47,181 nt of DNA from an uncultured Bacteroidales bacterium (GCA_934691625.1 CAKUTA010000018.1:1-47181); one strand, 5' to 3'. Shown: positions 25,781 through 35,319, counted from the first letter of the stretch. A program made the numbers and translations. The notes: generated by a model not told the origin, from the sequence alone.

Positions 25781-27185
25781 TTTCTATGATATTCTTCACA
25801 TATTTCTGATTAAACCAATAACAATATTTCTTGACCATACCTCCATTAGGATTCTCAGTCATATCATCCGCGGCCCTTGCTTTCGGACGGACATGGAAAT
25901 TCCGGCCATCTTTCGCGCTCCAAAAATATTGTGGGGCAATATGATTGTCTAACACATCTTGCCGTATATTGTTCCAATATTGTTGAGCTATTTTAAGATC
26001 ATCTTGCGGCATCGTCCAAAATGAAACCTTTTCTAATTTATACTCAGGCTCAGTCTTTCCATTAGGCAAATGCACCACTTCGTCCGTTTCTCTGAAAATA
26101 ACGAACAGAAAACGGCTGGTGAACAGTTCGTACAGTCTAGAATCCGTCCATTCCTCGCAATCAAGAACTTCCTGATAATCAATATTTTCAAAAGACATAG
26201 ATTCTTTGACAATTCCGGTCTTTTTCACTCGGATGGTCTTCATCGTAAGGCCAGACTTTTCAAACTCCTCCGTCTTATTGACATTACTCACATGACCATT
26301 TCCTGCAATTGTGTTGGAAATGATAAAGTACTTTGCTTTCGAATTTGACGGTTCCATATTGAGCATCTCGCATATCTGCCGATAGTTTTTACCACGATAT
26401 CGCTTGAATCGTCCCAGCAATATTTCATCAACAGAATTGTTTCTCAAATCCTCGACATTAAACAATGATTCCATTGTTGTTGACTGAGGAAGCTCATAAT
26501 TACAATATGCCCCACCAACATTATTTTTCTTAACCTCATCAAGCACAATGCGCATATACGCTGTTTTCAGACTCCACGCACGACGAGGTGCACCTATCTC
26601 ATTATTGTGCTGAGGCATAAGGGAGTCGCCTTTTTTCCCTTTTCGGCAGGCGCCAAGGTACATAGTGTCACCCTCCGACAAAGTATGCGCTTGTCCGTTC
26701 TTTATTTTGGTTATGATGGTATCATAATCCTTGCGGATGATCAACAAATCTTTCTCTGGTATCTTCCACAGTACAGTGAAAATAAACTTCAAATCAAACT
26801 CGGAAGCCTTGGGATTATGCAGATAGAACATAATAAGCATAATCAAGCATTTCCGATAAAAGTGAGATGCCTCAAAAGGCTTGTTCCAATCAACAGTATA
26901 GTTTATCATGCTGCATACAAGCCTTTCTTTTATCAGGAGCTCGTCTTTAGCTGATTTCTTCAATGGAGTACACTTCAATTCCGCATTAACGAAAGCAAAG
27001 TCTGCCTCTTGCCTGGAATTGAGGTCATACTTGAAGAACAGTTCTTCTACCAGCTGTCCTAGACGCCCTTTCCCATTATGCGCTTCCGCATTGGGCGCAA
27101 AGTCCCGCAGACATTTGTTCACCAGATGTCTGCTATAATTAAATATTGACGAAATATCTTTTTCGTTATAGGGTAAATTTGCCAT
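25770..27185 (-). CDS. Type II restriction endonuclease, Sau3AI/MutH family
   Basis: A 471-residue nuclease. The N-terminal domain carries the MutH-type metal site E48-(13)-D62-(6)-E69-x-K71 (in VEEL and ADFAFVNAELK), with exactly the spacing of MutH E56/D70/E77/K79. The C-terminal half would be the second, non-catalytic MutH-like domain of Sau3AI enzymes, used for allosteric site binding. Sau3AI cuts before GATC; that specificity is inferred by family only. The gene starts 25 bp after the S41 protease stop with no evident promoter of its own, so it may depend on readthrough. A/T-rich composition suggests horizontal acquisition. Confidence 0.88.
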   Translation of the reverse strand: MANLPYNEKDISSIFNYSRHLVNKCLRDFAPNAEAHNGKGRLGQLVEELFFKYDLNSRQEADFAFVNAELKCTPLKKSAKDELLIKERLVCSMINYTVDWNKPFEASHFYRKCLIMLIMFYLHNPKASEFDLKFIFTVLWKIPEKDLLIIRKDYDTIITKIKNGQAHTLSEGDTMYLGACRKGKKGDSLMPQHNNEIGAPRRAWSLKTAYMRIVLDEVKKNNVGGAYCNYELPQSTTMESLFNVEDLRNNSVDEILLGRFKRYRGKNYRQICEMLNMEPSNSKAKYFIISNTIAGNGHVSNVNKTEEFEKSGLTMKTIRVKKTGIVKESMSFENIDYQEVLDCEEWTDSRLYELFTSRFLFVIFRETDEVVHLPNGKTEPEYKLEKVSFWTMPQDDLKIAQQYWNNIRQDVLDNHIAPQYFWSAKDGRNFHVRPKARAADDMTENPNGGMVKKYCYWFNQKYVKNIIENEL

Positions 27186-27210
27186 CTGCTCAAAACTTAT
27201 AGAATTATCT

Positions 27211-28854
27211 TTAGTTGAGCTTTATCAGCGGCTTGGTAAGCGCCTCTCGGAGCTGTGTATCATAACGCAGACGGACCTGTACTCCTGCCTCCTGATAATA
27301 GTAGCGCACAGCTATCTCCTCCTCGATGAACGGAATGATTTCAGACTTCTTCATCATCAGGAACTGCTCCTTCTCGATATCCAGGCACTTTCCGAGAGCA
27401 TCCAGCTGGCTCTGCATCGAGGCAGCCATGCCGTCCTTCTCCAGCTCCTTCTTCATCTGGTCATACAATGTCTTGGCGCTTGAGCGGTAGTCGAAGTTCT
27501 GTCCTTTCGCATACTCCACGAAATCAGCATAATCAGCATCGCTGAGATGGAAATTTTCCAGGGCTGGAATGCTCTCATGCTTACGCGCATACTCCAGGGA
27601 ATATCTGTCAATGATTCCGTTCAATACGAGAGAATAAACCAGACGGCTGTACTCCTTTGCTGCCAATGTATCATCAGGAGTGATTCCGCCGCCGTCACGT
27701 ACCGGACGCCCATGTACCGTAAAGAACTGATGTGTAAGAGAATCAGGAATATACCCCACGCTTCCGTCCTCATTCCTGTGACTGTAGTCAATAGCCTGGA
27801 TGCATCTTCCGCTAGGAGTATAGTACTTGGCTGTAGTAACCTTCAGCTGACCATTATACGGAAGCGGACGGACACTCTGCACAAGCCCCTTTCCGTAAGT
27901 CCTGCGCCCCATAATGGTCGCCCTGTCAAGATCCTGGAAAGCACCGGATACGATCTCCGAGGATGACGCCGTTCCTGAATCCACCAGGACAATTATAGGT
28001 ATTTCCGTGTCAATCGGCTCCGTAGTGGTACGGAATTCCTGGCGCGGGGCATTGGCATTGCCCTTGGATGATACCACCAGCGAGCCTTTCGGCACGAACA
28101 GGGAAACAATGCTGATGGCCTCGTTCATAAGTCCTCCGACGTTTCCGCGGAGATCCAGGACAAGCCGCTTCATTCCCTGCTTCTTGAGCTTGAAATAGGC
28201 ATTGCGCACATCGCCGGACACATTGTCGGTAAATCCTGTCTGCAGAATATATCCTGTAGTGTCGTCAAGCATCCCTGCATATTCGACATCCGGGAGATGG
28301 ATTCGCTCCCTTACGACCGTCACTTTCACCGTATCGCCGGCCTGCCATGTCTCGCCGCCACGCAGCTTCTTCACATCGAACACCACAGAAGTACCAGGCT
28401 TGCCCTTCATCCTGGATGTCGCCCCCGTAGCATCAAGCCCTTTCACGCTGACACCGTCTATCGCCACGATCTCGTCGCCGCATTTAAGACCAGCATTATA
28501 AGCAGGAGAATTCATATATGGCTCATTGATAACCACATTGCTCTCTTTAGAAGGCTTATATATGATAGCCCCGATGCCACCATAGGTCTTGCCAAGCATA
28601 AACTCAAAATCCTCATTATCCTCTTCAGGGACATACATGGTGTACGGATCCAGCTCTTCAAGCATTGCCTCGATGCCGGCCTTCTCTATACGGTCAAGTG
28701 GCAGAGAGTCCACATACGAGCGGTTCAGCTCCTTGAGTATAGCGTTCTGGATCTCAACCCATTGTCCCAACTTGAAGTTCTTTGACTGCCCGAAAGCAGG
28801 AGCGACAGAAAGGACCAGAGCCGCTGCCGCAATCATCAGTTTAGAGTATTTCAT
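27211..28854 (-). CDS. S41 family C-terminal processing protease
   Basis: A 547-residue exported serine protease. A signal peptide (cleavage near AFGQ, residue 23) is followed by a PDZ domain (about 90-165) and the S41 catalytic domain (about 190-380) with S297 in SGTASSSEI and K322 in TYGKG, 25 residues apart as in Prc/CtpA. A C-terminal helical extension follows. Such proteases trim or degrade periplasmic proteins by recognising their C-termini. A TAATTTTG -7 box (28965-28972) lies about 110 bp upstream without a clear -33. The restriction-modification pair follows directly downstream. Confidence 0.93.
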   Translation of the reverse strand: MKYSKLMIAAAALVLSVAPAFGQSKNFKLGQWVEIQNAILKELNRSYVDSLPLDRIEKAGIEAMLEELDPYTMYVPEEDNEDFEFMLGKTYGGIGAIIYKPSKESNVVINEPYMNSPAYNAGLKCGDEIVAIDGVSVKGLDATGATSRMKGKPGTSVVFDVKKLRGGETWQAGDTVKVTVVRERIHLPDVEYAGMLDDTTGYILQTGFTDNVSGDVRNAYFKLKKQGMKRLVLDLRGNVGGLMNEAISIVSLFVPKGSLVVSSKGNANAPRQEFRTTTEPIDTEIPIIVLVDSGTASSSEIVSGAFQDLDRATIMGRRTYGKGLVQSVRPLPYNGQLKVTTAKYYTPSGRCIQAIDYSHRNEDGSVGYIPDSLTHQFFTVHGRPVRDGGGITPDDTLAAKEYSRLVYSLVLNGIIDRYSLEYARKHESIPALENFHLSDADYADFVEYAKGQNFDYRSSAKTLYDQMKKELEKDGMAASMQSQLDALGKCLDIEKEQFLMMKKSEIIPFIEEEIAVRYYYQEAGVQVRLRYDTQLREALTKPLIKLN

Positions 28855-29071
28855 GATTTTCAGTTTTCAATGTTAATGTCAATGCCCGGGCACAGGAAAT
28901 TCCACACTCGCGGCATCGCCCGCGAAGAATGTACAATAGCCGTGCCTTCCGCATCCGTACAATGCAAAATTACAAAATTTTGCTCACCTCATGAAGAAGT
29001 CACAGGCATATTCAAAAATAGCGCTCCTCGGGAGAGCCGGGAAGCGCCAGTCTATCAATGTCTAAGGAAGA

Positions 29072-30058
29072 CTACAGGTTTGCGTTGTCCTTTTTCCAGT
29101 CAGCGACTGCAGGAACGATGCCGAGTTCTACGATCTCGTCACGCATCTTGCAGAGGTGAGCGTAAGAAGCATCAAGAGCAGCCATCTCCTCAGCTGTTCC
29201 CTGAGGCATTGTGTAGTGGCAGCCTGTAGCGTCGATAACGGTAGGCATTGCCATCATCACGTTCTTGTACTTCTCTGTGTTGACATAAGTACCTGCAGGC
29301 AGGGTGAATTTCTCACCGCCCATAGCAGCCTCAATCATCTTCACTGCATTATATGCAGGGCTCTGGAATGAAGAACGTCCACGGAGCTTGATGATAGCTG
29401 AACCGCCCTGGATAGTCTCCTGCTTGATCTCTGCCATTCTCTCGGCTGAGAGCCCCATCTCAGAGAGAGGCTTGCCGCCTATCTTCACCTGAGAAGCGAA
29501 TACTGCCATCTGCTCGCCGTGTCCGCCATAAGTGTGGGCACCGGTAACTGAGCTCTGAGGAACACCGAACTCCTTTGCAAGGTTGCTCTGGAGACGTGTA
29601 GAGTCAAGAGCTGCGAGAGATGTAAGCTGCTCCGGCTTCAGACCTGAATGGATAAGAGCGGTAAGAGCGGTAACGTCAGCAGGGTTGAAGATAACCACAA
29701 CATGCTTTACATCTGGGCAATATTTCTTGATATAGTCACCGAACTGAGCGGCGATCTGGCAGTTGCCTTTGAGAAGATCCTCACGGGTCATGCCCTCCTT
29801 ACGAGGAGCTCCGCCTGAAGAAATGATGAACTTGGCATCCTTGAAAGCGACTTCAGGATCAACGGTCCAGGTGATGTTCGCACCCTCGAAACCGCAGTGG
29901 TACATTTCCTCTGCTACACCGTGTACACCTGGCTCGAAGATATCGTAAAGGCAGATGTTAGGAGTAAGCCCAAGCATAAGGGCTGTCTGAGCCATATTGG
30001 AACCGATCATTCCACCGGCGCCTACAATAGTCAGCTTCTCATTAGTCAAATACTTCAT
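29072..30058 (-). CDS. mdh: Malate dehydrogenase
   Basis: A 328-residue NAD-dependent enzyme that interconverts malate and oxaloacetate; in Bacteroidales it works in the reductive branch leading to fumarate and succinate. The nucleotide-binding glycine loop is VGAGGMIGSN (12-21), the mobile substrate loop APRKEGMTREDLL lies near residue 84-96, and the catalytic histidine is in GAHTYGGHGEQM. It is closer to the LDH-like MDH branch. Transcribed alone, with a TATCTTTG -7 box at 30108-30115. Confidence 0.92.
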   Translation of the reverse strand: MKYLTNEKLTIVGAGGMIGSNMAQTALMLGLTPNICLYDIFEPGVHGVAEEMYHCGFEGANITWTVDPEVAFKDAKFIISSGGAPRKEGMTREDLLKGNCQIAAQFGDYIKKYCPDVKHVVVIFNPADVTALTALIHSGLKPEQLTSLAALDSTRLQSNLAKEFGVPQSSVTGAHTYGGHGEQMAVFASQVKIGGKPLSEMGLSAERMAEIKQETIQGGSAIIKLRGRSSFQSPAYNAVKMIEAAMGGEKFTLPAGTYVNTEKYKNVMMAMPTVIDATGCHYTMPQGTAEEMAALDASYAHLCKMRDEIVELGIVPAVADWKKDNANL

Positions 30059-30262
30059 AATAAAAGCGTATTTATTTAGTTATACTTTCTCTTTTTAAAA
30101 CCGGCGCAAAGATAGCAATTTCAGTTGATAGATTGCTAGCTGAACCATGATTTTTACTGCAAATCTCCCGCCATGGCAGAAATTTCACATCGGAACTGAC
30201 AATATTTCGCTTCGTAACCTGGAGAATGCATGAAAACGGTGCGGCCAGCCATGAAGCCTCCA

Positions 30263-30874
30263 TCAGAAAAGCCCGAACAGCTCAGAGTCTATCTTATCCG
30301 TGATAGACGCAAGATCTTCTGGACGATTCTGGAAGTCAAGTCCGTCAGCATCAATGACAAGCACCCTGCCAGAATATTCAGAGATCCACTTCTCGTAACG
30401 TTCATTAAGCCCTTCAAGATAATCGATTTCAATGCTTTTCTCATACTCGCGCCCGCGTTTCTGTATCTGCGACACCAGATGCGGCACTGATGAGCGGAGA
30501 TAAATCAGGAGATCCGGAGCCTTCACCAGCGACATCATCAGATGGAAAAGATCCATATAGGTTTCATAGTCCCGGTCAGTCAGATTGCCCATCGCCTTGT
30601 TATTCGCGACAAAGATGTTCACTCCCTCTAAAATGGTCCTGTCCTGAATTATGACATCATCGGAATGGGCGATCTCCAGGACATCCTTGAAACGCTGCGT
30701 CAGGAAATAGACCTCCAGGTTGAATGACCACCGCTTTATATCCTTATAATAGTCTTCAAGATACGGGTTATATGTAACAGCCTCATATTTAGGAGTCCAG
30801 CCATAATGTTCAGCCAGCATACGGGTCAATGTCGTCTTGCCGCTGCCTATATTTCCTGCAATTCCGATGTGCAT
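30263..30874 (-). CDS. Deoxynucleoside kinase (dNK/dGK-dAK family)
   Basis: A 203-residue salvage kinase phosphorylating deoxynucleosides. The start taken is the ATG at 30874 (MHIGIAGNIGSGKTTL), because the P-loop GNIGSGK then falls at residues 7-13 as in the family; the frame runs open to 30943 but that stretch would lie inside the promoter region of the divergent gene. The DRS-type motif is QDRTILEG near residue 80, and an Arg-rich lid KRGREYE follows near 145. Substrate preference (dA, dG or dC) cannot be read. Confidence 0.88.
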   Translation of the reverse strand: MHIGIAGNIGSGKTTLTRMLAEHYGWTPKYEAVTYNPYLEDYYKDIKRWSFNLEVYFLTQRFKDVLEIAHSDDVIIQDRTILEGVNIFVANNKAMGNLTDRDYETYMDLFHLMMSLVKAPDLLIYLRSSVPHLVSQIQKRGREYEKSIEIDYLEGLNERYEKWISEYSGRVLVIDADGLDFQNRPEDLASITDKIDSELFGLF

Positions 30875-30895
30875 ACCATGTTTTTTCTCGAGCCA

Positions 30896-30932
30896 CAAAA
30901 TTACGACATTCCGGAATTGTTTCCTAATTTTG
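30896..30932. promoter_or_regulatory. Divergent -7 boxes between kinase and MBL hydrolase
   Basis: CAAAATTA (30896-30903, a leftward TAATTTTG) and TAATTTTG (30925-30932, rightward) are 21 bp apart and sit 20-30 bp before the two divergent start codons. Neither has a clear -33 TTG, so they are provisional. Confidence 0.35.
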
Positions 30933-30953
30933 CAGAAAATCACGAATCAGGAT

Positions 30954-31655
30954 ATGCTGAAGATATTGACATTCAAGTTCAACTCCTTTGAAGAGAACTG
31001 CTCGCTGGCATGGGACGAGACCGGCGAAGGAGTCATCATCGACCCGGGCTTCTACAATGCAGCCGAGGCAGAGGCCCTATATGGCAAGATAAAGGAAAAA
31101 GGCGTCAAGCCTATGATGATCCTGCTCACTCACGGGCATTTCGACCATATATTCGGCGTAAAGGAATGTGCAGACAGATATGACATTCCTGTATATATGA
31201 ACCAAGAGGACAACTATGTCCTGGAGAACAATTTCAGCCGACGCTTCGGGCTGAAGGAACCCGACTGCACGTTCAGCACAATGCCGCTTGAGGACGGACA
31301 GACAATACGGTTCGGCAACACGGAGTTCAAGGTCATCAGCACACCTGGGCACACTCCAGGCGGAGTCTGCTTCTATGACATGAAAGACAAGGTGCTGTTT
31401 TCTGGAGACACTCTTTTCGCCGGCAGCATCGGACGCACGGACCACCCGGGAGGTGACTATGACAAGCTGATAGTATCACTGATGGACAAGCTTATGGGAC
31501 TGCCTGGAGATGTGAACGTCTTTCCTGGCCACGGAAGAAATACAAGCATTGCCGAGGAGCGTACACACAACCCGTTCCTGCAGCCGTTCAACGAGCCTGA
31601 CACAGACCAGATCGACTGGAATGCAGACGGCATCGAGCTGCACGGTGGGCATTAA
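30954..31655 (+). CDS. MBL-fold hydrolase, glyoxalase II-like
   Basis: A 233-residue metallo-beta-lactamase-fold protein from the ATG at 30954 (MLKILTFKFN). The frame is open to 30837, but the upstream part overlaps the divergent kinase start. Metal ligands are in THGHFDH (near 57-63), the GHTPGG histidine (near 140), the SGDTLF aspartate (near 160) and a C-terminal GHGRNTS histidine. Glyoxalase II and sulfur-carrier hydrolases have this set; small stand-alone versions of this length hydrolyse thioesters. Exact substrate open. Confidence 0.87.
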   Translation: MLKILTFKFNSFEENCSLAWDETGEGVIIDPGFYNAAEAEALYGKIKEKGVKPMMILLTHGHFDHIFGVKECADRYDIPVYMNQEDNYVLENNFSRRFGLKEPDCTFSTMPLEDGQTIRFGNTEFKVISTPGHTPGGVCFYDMKDKVLFSGDTLFAGSIGRTDHPGGDYDKLIVSLMDKLMGLPGDVNVFPGHGRNTSIAEERTHNPFLQPFNEPDTDQIDWNADGIELHGGH

Positions 31656-31657
31656 CA

Positions 31658-32800
31658 TTAAATCTGAAAATCATCCAACGCATCGAGAAGGGTGTGCTCA
31701 AACACTTCTTTCTCATGTTCCGACAGGAAATGGACTTCGATAGGTGCCTGGAACATCCTCTGCTGGAGAGTTTCAGGCATTTTTCTATAGCCTCTGAGAC
31801 GCTGGCTGTCCTTCTCGGTCGTAGCCACAAGAGCAGTGGGCCATCTGCCCGTAGCGCCCACTATTCTGTTTATATCCAGAGCGGTATATTTATGATGGTC
31901 ATTAAACTTGAAATGCTTGACGATTTCGTATGAATCGCTGAGATACCTCTTCAAAGGTGTATCAGAAGCGATTCCCGACACAAGAATCAGCTTATGGGAA
32001 TACACATACCGCTTGTCGTCATCATCAAATACAGGCTCCAGAGGGCAATAGCTGATAGTCGTGAACAGCACGGTCATCTTCCGGCCATCTTCAGTGATGC
32101 CCTGACAGGTTCCAAGGTCATACCCGGTGATTCCCAGAGACTTGACCCACTCGACCTTTTCCCAGTTCTCCATGTATGTCGGACATTTCGACACAATGAT
32201 TATGTTGGCATGCATAAGCCTCTCCGGCAGATCGCGGAGACGTCCGAACGGAAGGAGGCAGTCATTGCAGGGAGGACGGTTATAATCGACAAGGACAATG
32301 TTGAAGTAAGCTTTAAGCGACCGGTACTGGAAAGCATCGTCCAGGACAATGAGTTCAGGAACCTTGATGTCCTTATGGACGCATTTCCTGGCTTTCCCCG
32401 ATGTGGCAAGCTTCTCTGGATGCAGAAGGAAGTCACACCCTTCAACCCTTGTACGGTCCACAGCCACAGTCACTTCCGGAAACTTACGCTTTATCTGGAG
32501 CGGCTCGTCACCTGCGAAAGATGCGGAATCATCACAGAGAATCTGCTGAAATCCGCTGCTCTTCCTCTTATGACCGCGGGAAAGAACCGCCACATGCCTG
32601 TCCTTCCATTTTTCGCTTGAGAGCAATGTCCTGAGTATCATCTCCGTATGCGGAGTCTTGCCTGTACCGCCAGCCGCGATGTTTCCAACGCAGATGGTAG
32701 GCACATCACAAGTATGCACCTTGAACACCCCATGGTCATACATGGCGTGCCTCATTTTCAAGGTCAGATAATATGGTGCTAACAGTATTTTCTCAAGCAT
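31658..32800 (-). CDS. lpxK: Tetraacyldisaccharide 4'-kinase LpxK
   Basis: A 380-residue inner-membrane-associated kinase that phosphorylates the 4' position of the lipid A disaccharide. The P-loop is GNIAAGGTGKTPHTE (near 37-51) and the conserved DDAFQYR lies near residue 150, with LPFGRLRD near 180, both family hallmarks. Length is in the Bacteroidota range. It is convergent with the MBL gene, with stop codons only 2 bp apart. A TATATTTG -7 box (32837-32844) and an AAGAAGCTGTTTTT motif sit directly upstream of the start. Confidence 0.94.
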   Translation of the reverse strand: MLEKILLAPYYLTLKMRHAMYDHGVFKVHTCDVPTICVGNIAAGGTGKTPHTEMILRTLLSSEKWKDRHVAVLSRGHKRKSSGFQQILCDDSASFAGDEPLQIKRKFPEVTVAVDRTRVEGCDFLLHPEKLATSGKARKCVHKDIKVPELIVLDDAFQYRSLKAYFNIVLVDYNRPPCNDCLLPFGRLRDLPERLMHANIIIVSKCPTYMENWEKVEWVKSLGITGYDLGTCQGITEDGRKMTVLFTTISYCPLEPVFDDDDKRYVYSHKLILVSGIASDTPLKRYLSDSYEIVKHFKFNDHHKYTALDINRIVGATGRWPTALVATTEKDSQRLRGYRKMPETLQQRMFQAPIEVHFLSEHEKEVFEHTLLDALDDFQI

Positions 32801-32887
32801 AAGAAGCTGTTTTTAATTCAGACAGTTTCCAGCTCACAAATATAGTGAAAGTATAGAAAGCATGAAAATTTATTTCGCCATTCCGTG

Positions 32888-33925
32888 TCACTGCACGTTA
32901 TAGACATTCGCAGCCTCCGCAAGCTGACAGCCGCCCCATCTCTCTGAAATATAGTCCAGAAGACCGTCAACATCATCCGCCGTAGGTGCAGTAACCAGCT
33001 TGACCCTGGTATCCCTGAAGTCAGGAAGACCCTTGAAATAACATGCAAGATGGCGTCTCATCTCCAGCACTCCTGTGACAGGTCCTTTCAATGCGACAGA
33101 GAGCGAGAGATGCCACTTGGCGAGTGCCACACGCTCATCGACCCCCATAGGCGCAAGCTCCTCACCCGTCTCCAGGAAGTGCTTGATTTCCCGGAATATC
33201 CACGGGTGACCGAATGAAGCCCTGCCGACCATGATTCCATCGACGCCGTACCGTTCGAATGCATCCTTTGCCTTCTGTGCAGAAGTGATATCCCCGTTGC
33301 CGATGACAGGTATATGCATCCGCGGATTCTTCTTTATCTCCCCTATCAATGTCCAGTCCGCCTCGCCCTTGTACATCTGGCACCTGGTCCTGCCATGCAC
33401 GGTCAGCGCCTTGATTCCCGCATCCTGAAGACGCTCGGCAAGCTCCACTATGATCTTCGAGCTGTCGTCCCAGCCGAGGCGGGTCTTGACAGTCACAGGT
33501 TTGCGCACAGCATCGACAATGCGCCTGGTTATCATGACCATCTTGTCAGGCTCGCGCATCATCCCCGATCCCGCGCCCCTGCCGGCAATCTTATTGACAG
33601 GACAGCCGAAGTTTATGTCAATGATATCGCACCCATGGCCTCCGGCAATGCTGTCTGCATTGTCCGCCATCTTCGCCGCCTCGACCATCGCATCAGGATC
33701 ATTGCCATAGATCTGTATCCCGACCGGAGCCTCCTCTGGCGAGGTCTTCATCTTGGCGATAGCCTTAGCGGCATCACGGACCAGCCCGTCGGACGGCACG
33801 AATTCAGTGTACACCACATCAGCGCCGAACTTTTTGCATACGATCCTGAATGATGCATCCGTGACATCCTCCATCGGTGCCAGCAGCACGGGCTTGCCCC
33901 CAAGTTCTATATCTCCTATCTTCAT
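32888..33925 (-). CDS. dusB: tRNA-dihydrouridine synthase DusB
   Basis: A 345-residue flavoenzyme reducing uridine to dihydrouridine in tRNA. The N-terminal barrel opens with PVLLAPMEDVTDASFR (near 14-29); the catalytic cysteine is in INFGCPVNKIAGRGAGS (near 105); the FMN phosphate loop is NGDITS near residue 205 and the helical tRNA-binding domain follows from about 250. The spacing and GRGAG motif fit the DusB group. A leftward TAATTTTG box lies at 33969-33976. Confidence 0.93.
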   Translation of the reverse strand: MKIGDIELGGKPVLLAPMEDVTDASFRIVCKKFGADVVYTEFVPSDGLVRDAAKAIAKMKTSPEEAPVGIQIYGNDPDAMVEAAKMADNADSIAGGHGCDIIDINFGCPVNKIAGRGAGSGMMREPDKMVMITRRIVDAVRKPVTVKTRLGWDDSSKIIVELAERLQDAGIKALTVHGRTRCQMYKGEADWTLIGEIKKNPRMHIPVIGNGDITSAQKAKDAFERYGVDGIMVGRASFGHPWIFREIKHFLETGEELAPMGVDERVALAKWHLSLSVALKGPVTGVLEMRRHLACYFKGLPDFRDTRVKLVTAPTADDVDGLLDYISERWGGCQLAEAANVYNVQ

Positions 33926-34070
33926 GCGGAAAAATCGTTTTTTATCGTAAATTTGCAGTTTGCCGGCGCAAAATTACAAAAACAGGCTTGAATTTTGCGG
34001 CAATGACAAGAAACTGTTTATTTTTTATTTGTCAGAAATTTTATGAGGAATTTTCGAGGAGAGTTTTTTT

Positions 34071-34106
34071 CGAGATTCCCGAGATTCCCGAGATTCCCGA
34101 GATTCC
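34071..34106. repeat. Four tandem 9-bp repeats
   Basis: CGAGATTCC repeated four times without a mismatch, 98 bp before the pfkA start. It lies in the transcribed leader if pfkA starts from the TAAATTTG box at 33948-33955. The copy number could vary between strains. Confidence 0.85.
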
Positions 34107-34203
34107 TAAAAGAGCAGCAGGAGATATCTGACCAAGGAAGGTCGAAAAAACTTTTCGACATAAACTTAAACAGTTTCAAGGACCATTATTACAAAACATT
34201 GAT

Positions 34204-35184
34204 ATGAAAGAAATAAAGACCATCGGCGTGCTCACTTCCGGGGGTGATGCACCAGGTATGAATGCATGTATCCGTGCCGTGACCAGGAGCGCCATCTACA
34301 ACGGGCTGAAAGTCATGGGCATATACAGAGGCTACGAAGGACTTCTGCATGGAGAGTTCAAGGAGCTGACCACAGAAAGTGTCAGCAACACCATACAGCG
34401 TGGCGGCACCATACTGAAGACTGCCAGGAGCAAGGACTTCATGACACCGGAGGGAAGGAAGCAGGCGTATGACAATCTCGTCGCAAATGAGGTTGACGCC
34501 CTTATAGTCATAGGCGGAAACGGCTCCCTCACCGGAGCACAGGCCCTTGCAAGGGAATATGACTTCCCTGTAATCGGACTCCCGGGCACCATTGACAACG
34601 ACCTTTACGGAACCGACTCCACAATCGGCTATGACACAGCACTCAACACCATCGTGGAATGCGTGGACAAGCTCCGCGACACAGCCACATCTCACGACCG
34701 CATCTTCTTCGTCGAGGTAATGGGACGCGATGCAGGATTCTTGGCACAGAACAGTGCCATCGCTTCCGGGGCAGAAGCTGCCATCATCCCTGAAGATCAG
34801 ACGGATGTGGACCAGCTGGAGCAGTTCATCTCGCGAGGCTTCCGCAAGAGCAAGAACAGCAGCATCGTCATCGTTTCCGAGAGTCCGAAGGACGGTGGGG
34901 CGATGTACTATGCCGACCGTGTCCGCAAGGAGTATCCGCAGTACGATGTACGTGTCACCATACTTGGCCACCTTCAGAGAGGAGGGACCCCGAGCGCATT
35001 CGACCGTATCCTGGCAAGCCGTCTCGGCTACGCCAGCATCGAGGCCCTGAAAGAGGGACAGCGCAACATCATGGTAGGAATAAGCAATGACCAGATAACC
35101 TATGTCCCGATAGACCGCGCCGTGAAGAAGGACAAGCCTATCGACCGCGAGCTTATCAATGTTCTCGCGGTGCTGTCAATATAG
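34204..35184 (+). CDS. pfkA: 6-phosphofructokinase
   Basis: A 326-residue glycolytic enzyme. It has the opening GGDAPGMNA (near 14-22), the nucleotide loop GGNGSLTGA (near 103-111), the catalytic GTIDND (near 126-131) and [11 protein letters not shown] (near 170). The residue after GG in the loop is Asn, and the next is Gly as in ATP-dependent enzymes; PPi-dependent ones carry Asp there. So ATP use is favoured. The long leader upstream holds a 9-bp tandem repeat and a GTCGAAAA/TTTTCGAC hairpin (34141-34159). A very strong terminator follows. Confidence 0.95.
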   Translation: MKEIKTIGVLTSGGDAPGMNACIRAVTRSAIYNGLKVMGIYRGYEGLLHGEFKELTTESVSNTIQRGGTILKTARSKDFMTPEGRKQAYDNLVANEVDALIVIGGNGSLTGAQALAREYDFPVIGLPGTIDNDLYGTDSTIGYDTALNTIVECVDKLRDTATSHDRIFFVEVMGRDAGFLAQNSAIASGAEAAIIPEDQTDVDQLEQFISRGFRKSKNSSIVIVSESPKDGGAMYYADRVRKEYPQYDVRVTILGHLQRGGTPSAFDRILASRLGYASIEALKEGQRNIMVGISNDQITYVPIDRAVKKDKPIDRELINVLAVLSI

Positions 35185-35210
35185 AGACAGGCTTCATAGG
35201 CCTAGCAGTC

Positions 35211-35319
35211 CGTGGAGCGTAACACACTGATACCTAAACCATTAAATAAAACTCTACTCCATAAAACATGGAGTAGAGTTTTATTTATCTACTTATAGAT
35301 CAACGAGTTGCGCTCCACG
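35211..35319. repeat. GTAAC-CACTGATA / TGCGCTCCAC boundary repeat, copy 2
   Basis: The outer arms CGTGGAGCGTAAC (35211-35223) and GTTGCGCTCCACG (35307-35319) are complementary over 13 bp apart from one wobble pair, and enclose a perfect 19-bp hairpin. CGTAACACACTGATA and TGCGCTCCAC are shared with 1655-1774. The fold recalls integron attC sites, but no integrase is present. Confidence 0.6.
35244..35286. terminator. Bidirectional intrinsic terminator
   Basis: AAATAAAACTCTACTCCAT (35244-35262) pairs perfectly with 35268-35286 around AAAAC. With A-rich and T-rich flanks it can stop pfkA from the left and the aromatic operon from the right. Confidence 0.85.

Noticed and set aside
33877..34131. 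Small frame translating the 9-bp repeat as EIPEIPEIP
   Set aside because: It begins inside dusB on the opposite strand, spans promoters and has no start signal; the periodicity is better explained as DNA slippage.
35211..35319. Functional integron cassette site
   Set aside because: No integrase, no cassette array and both flanking genes are core metabolism; only the shape is similar, so it is listed as a repeat.
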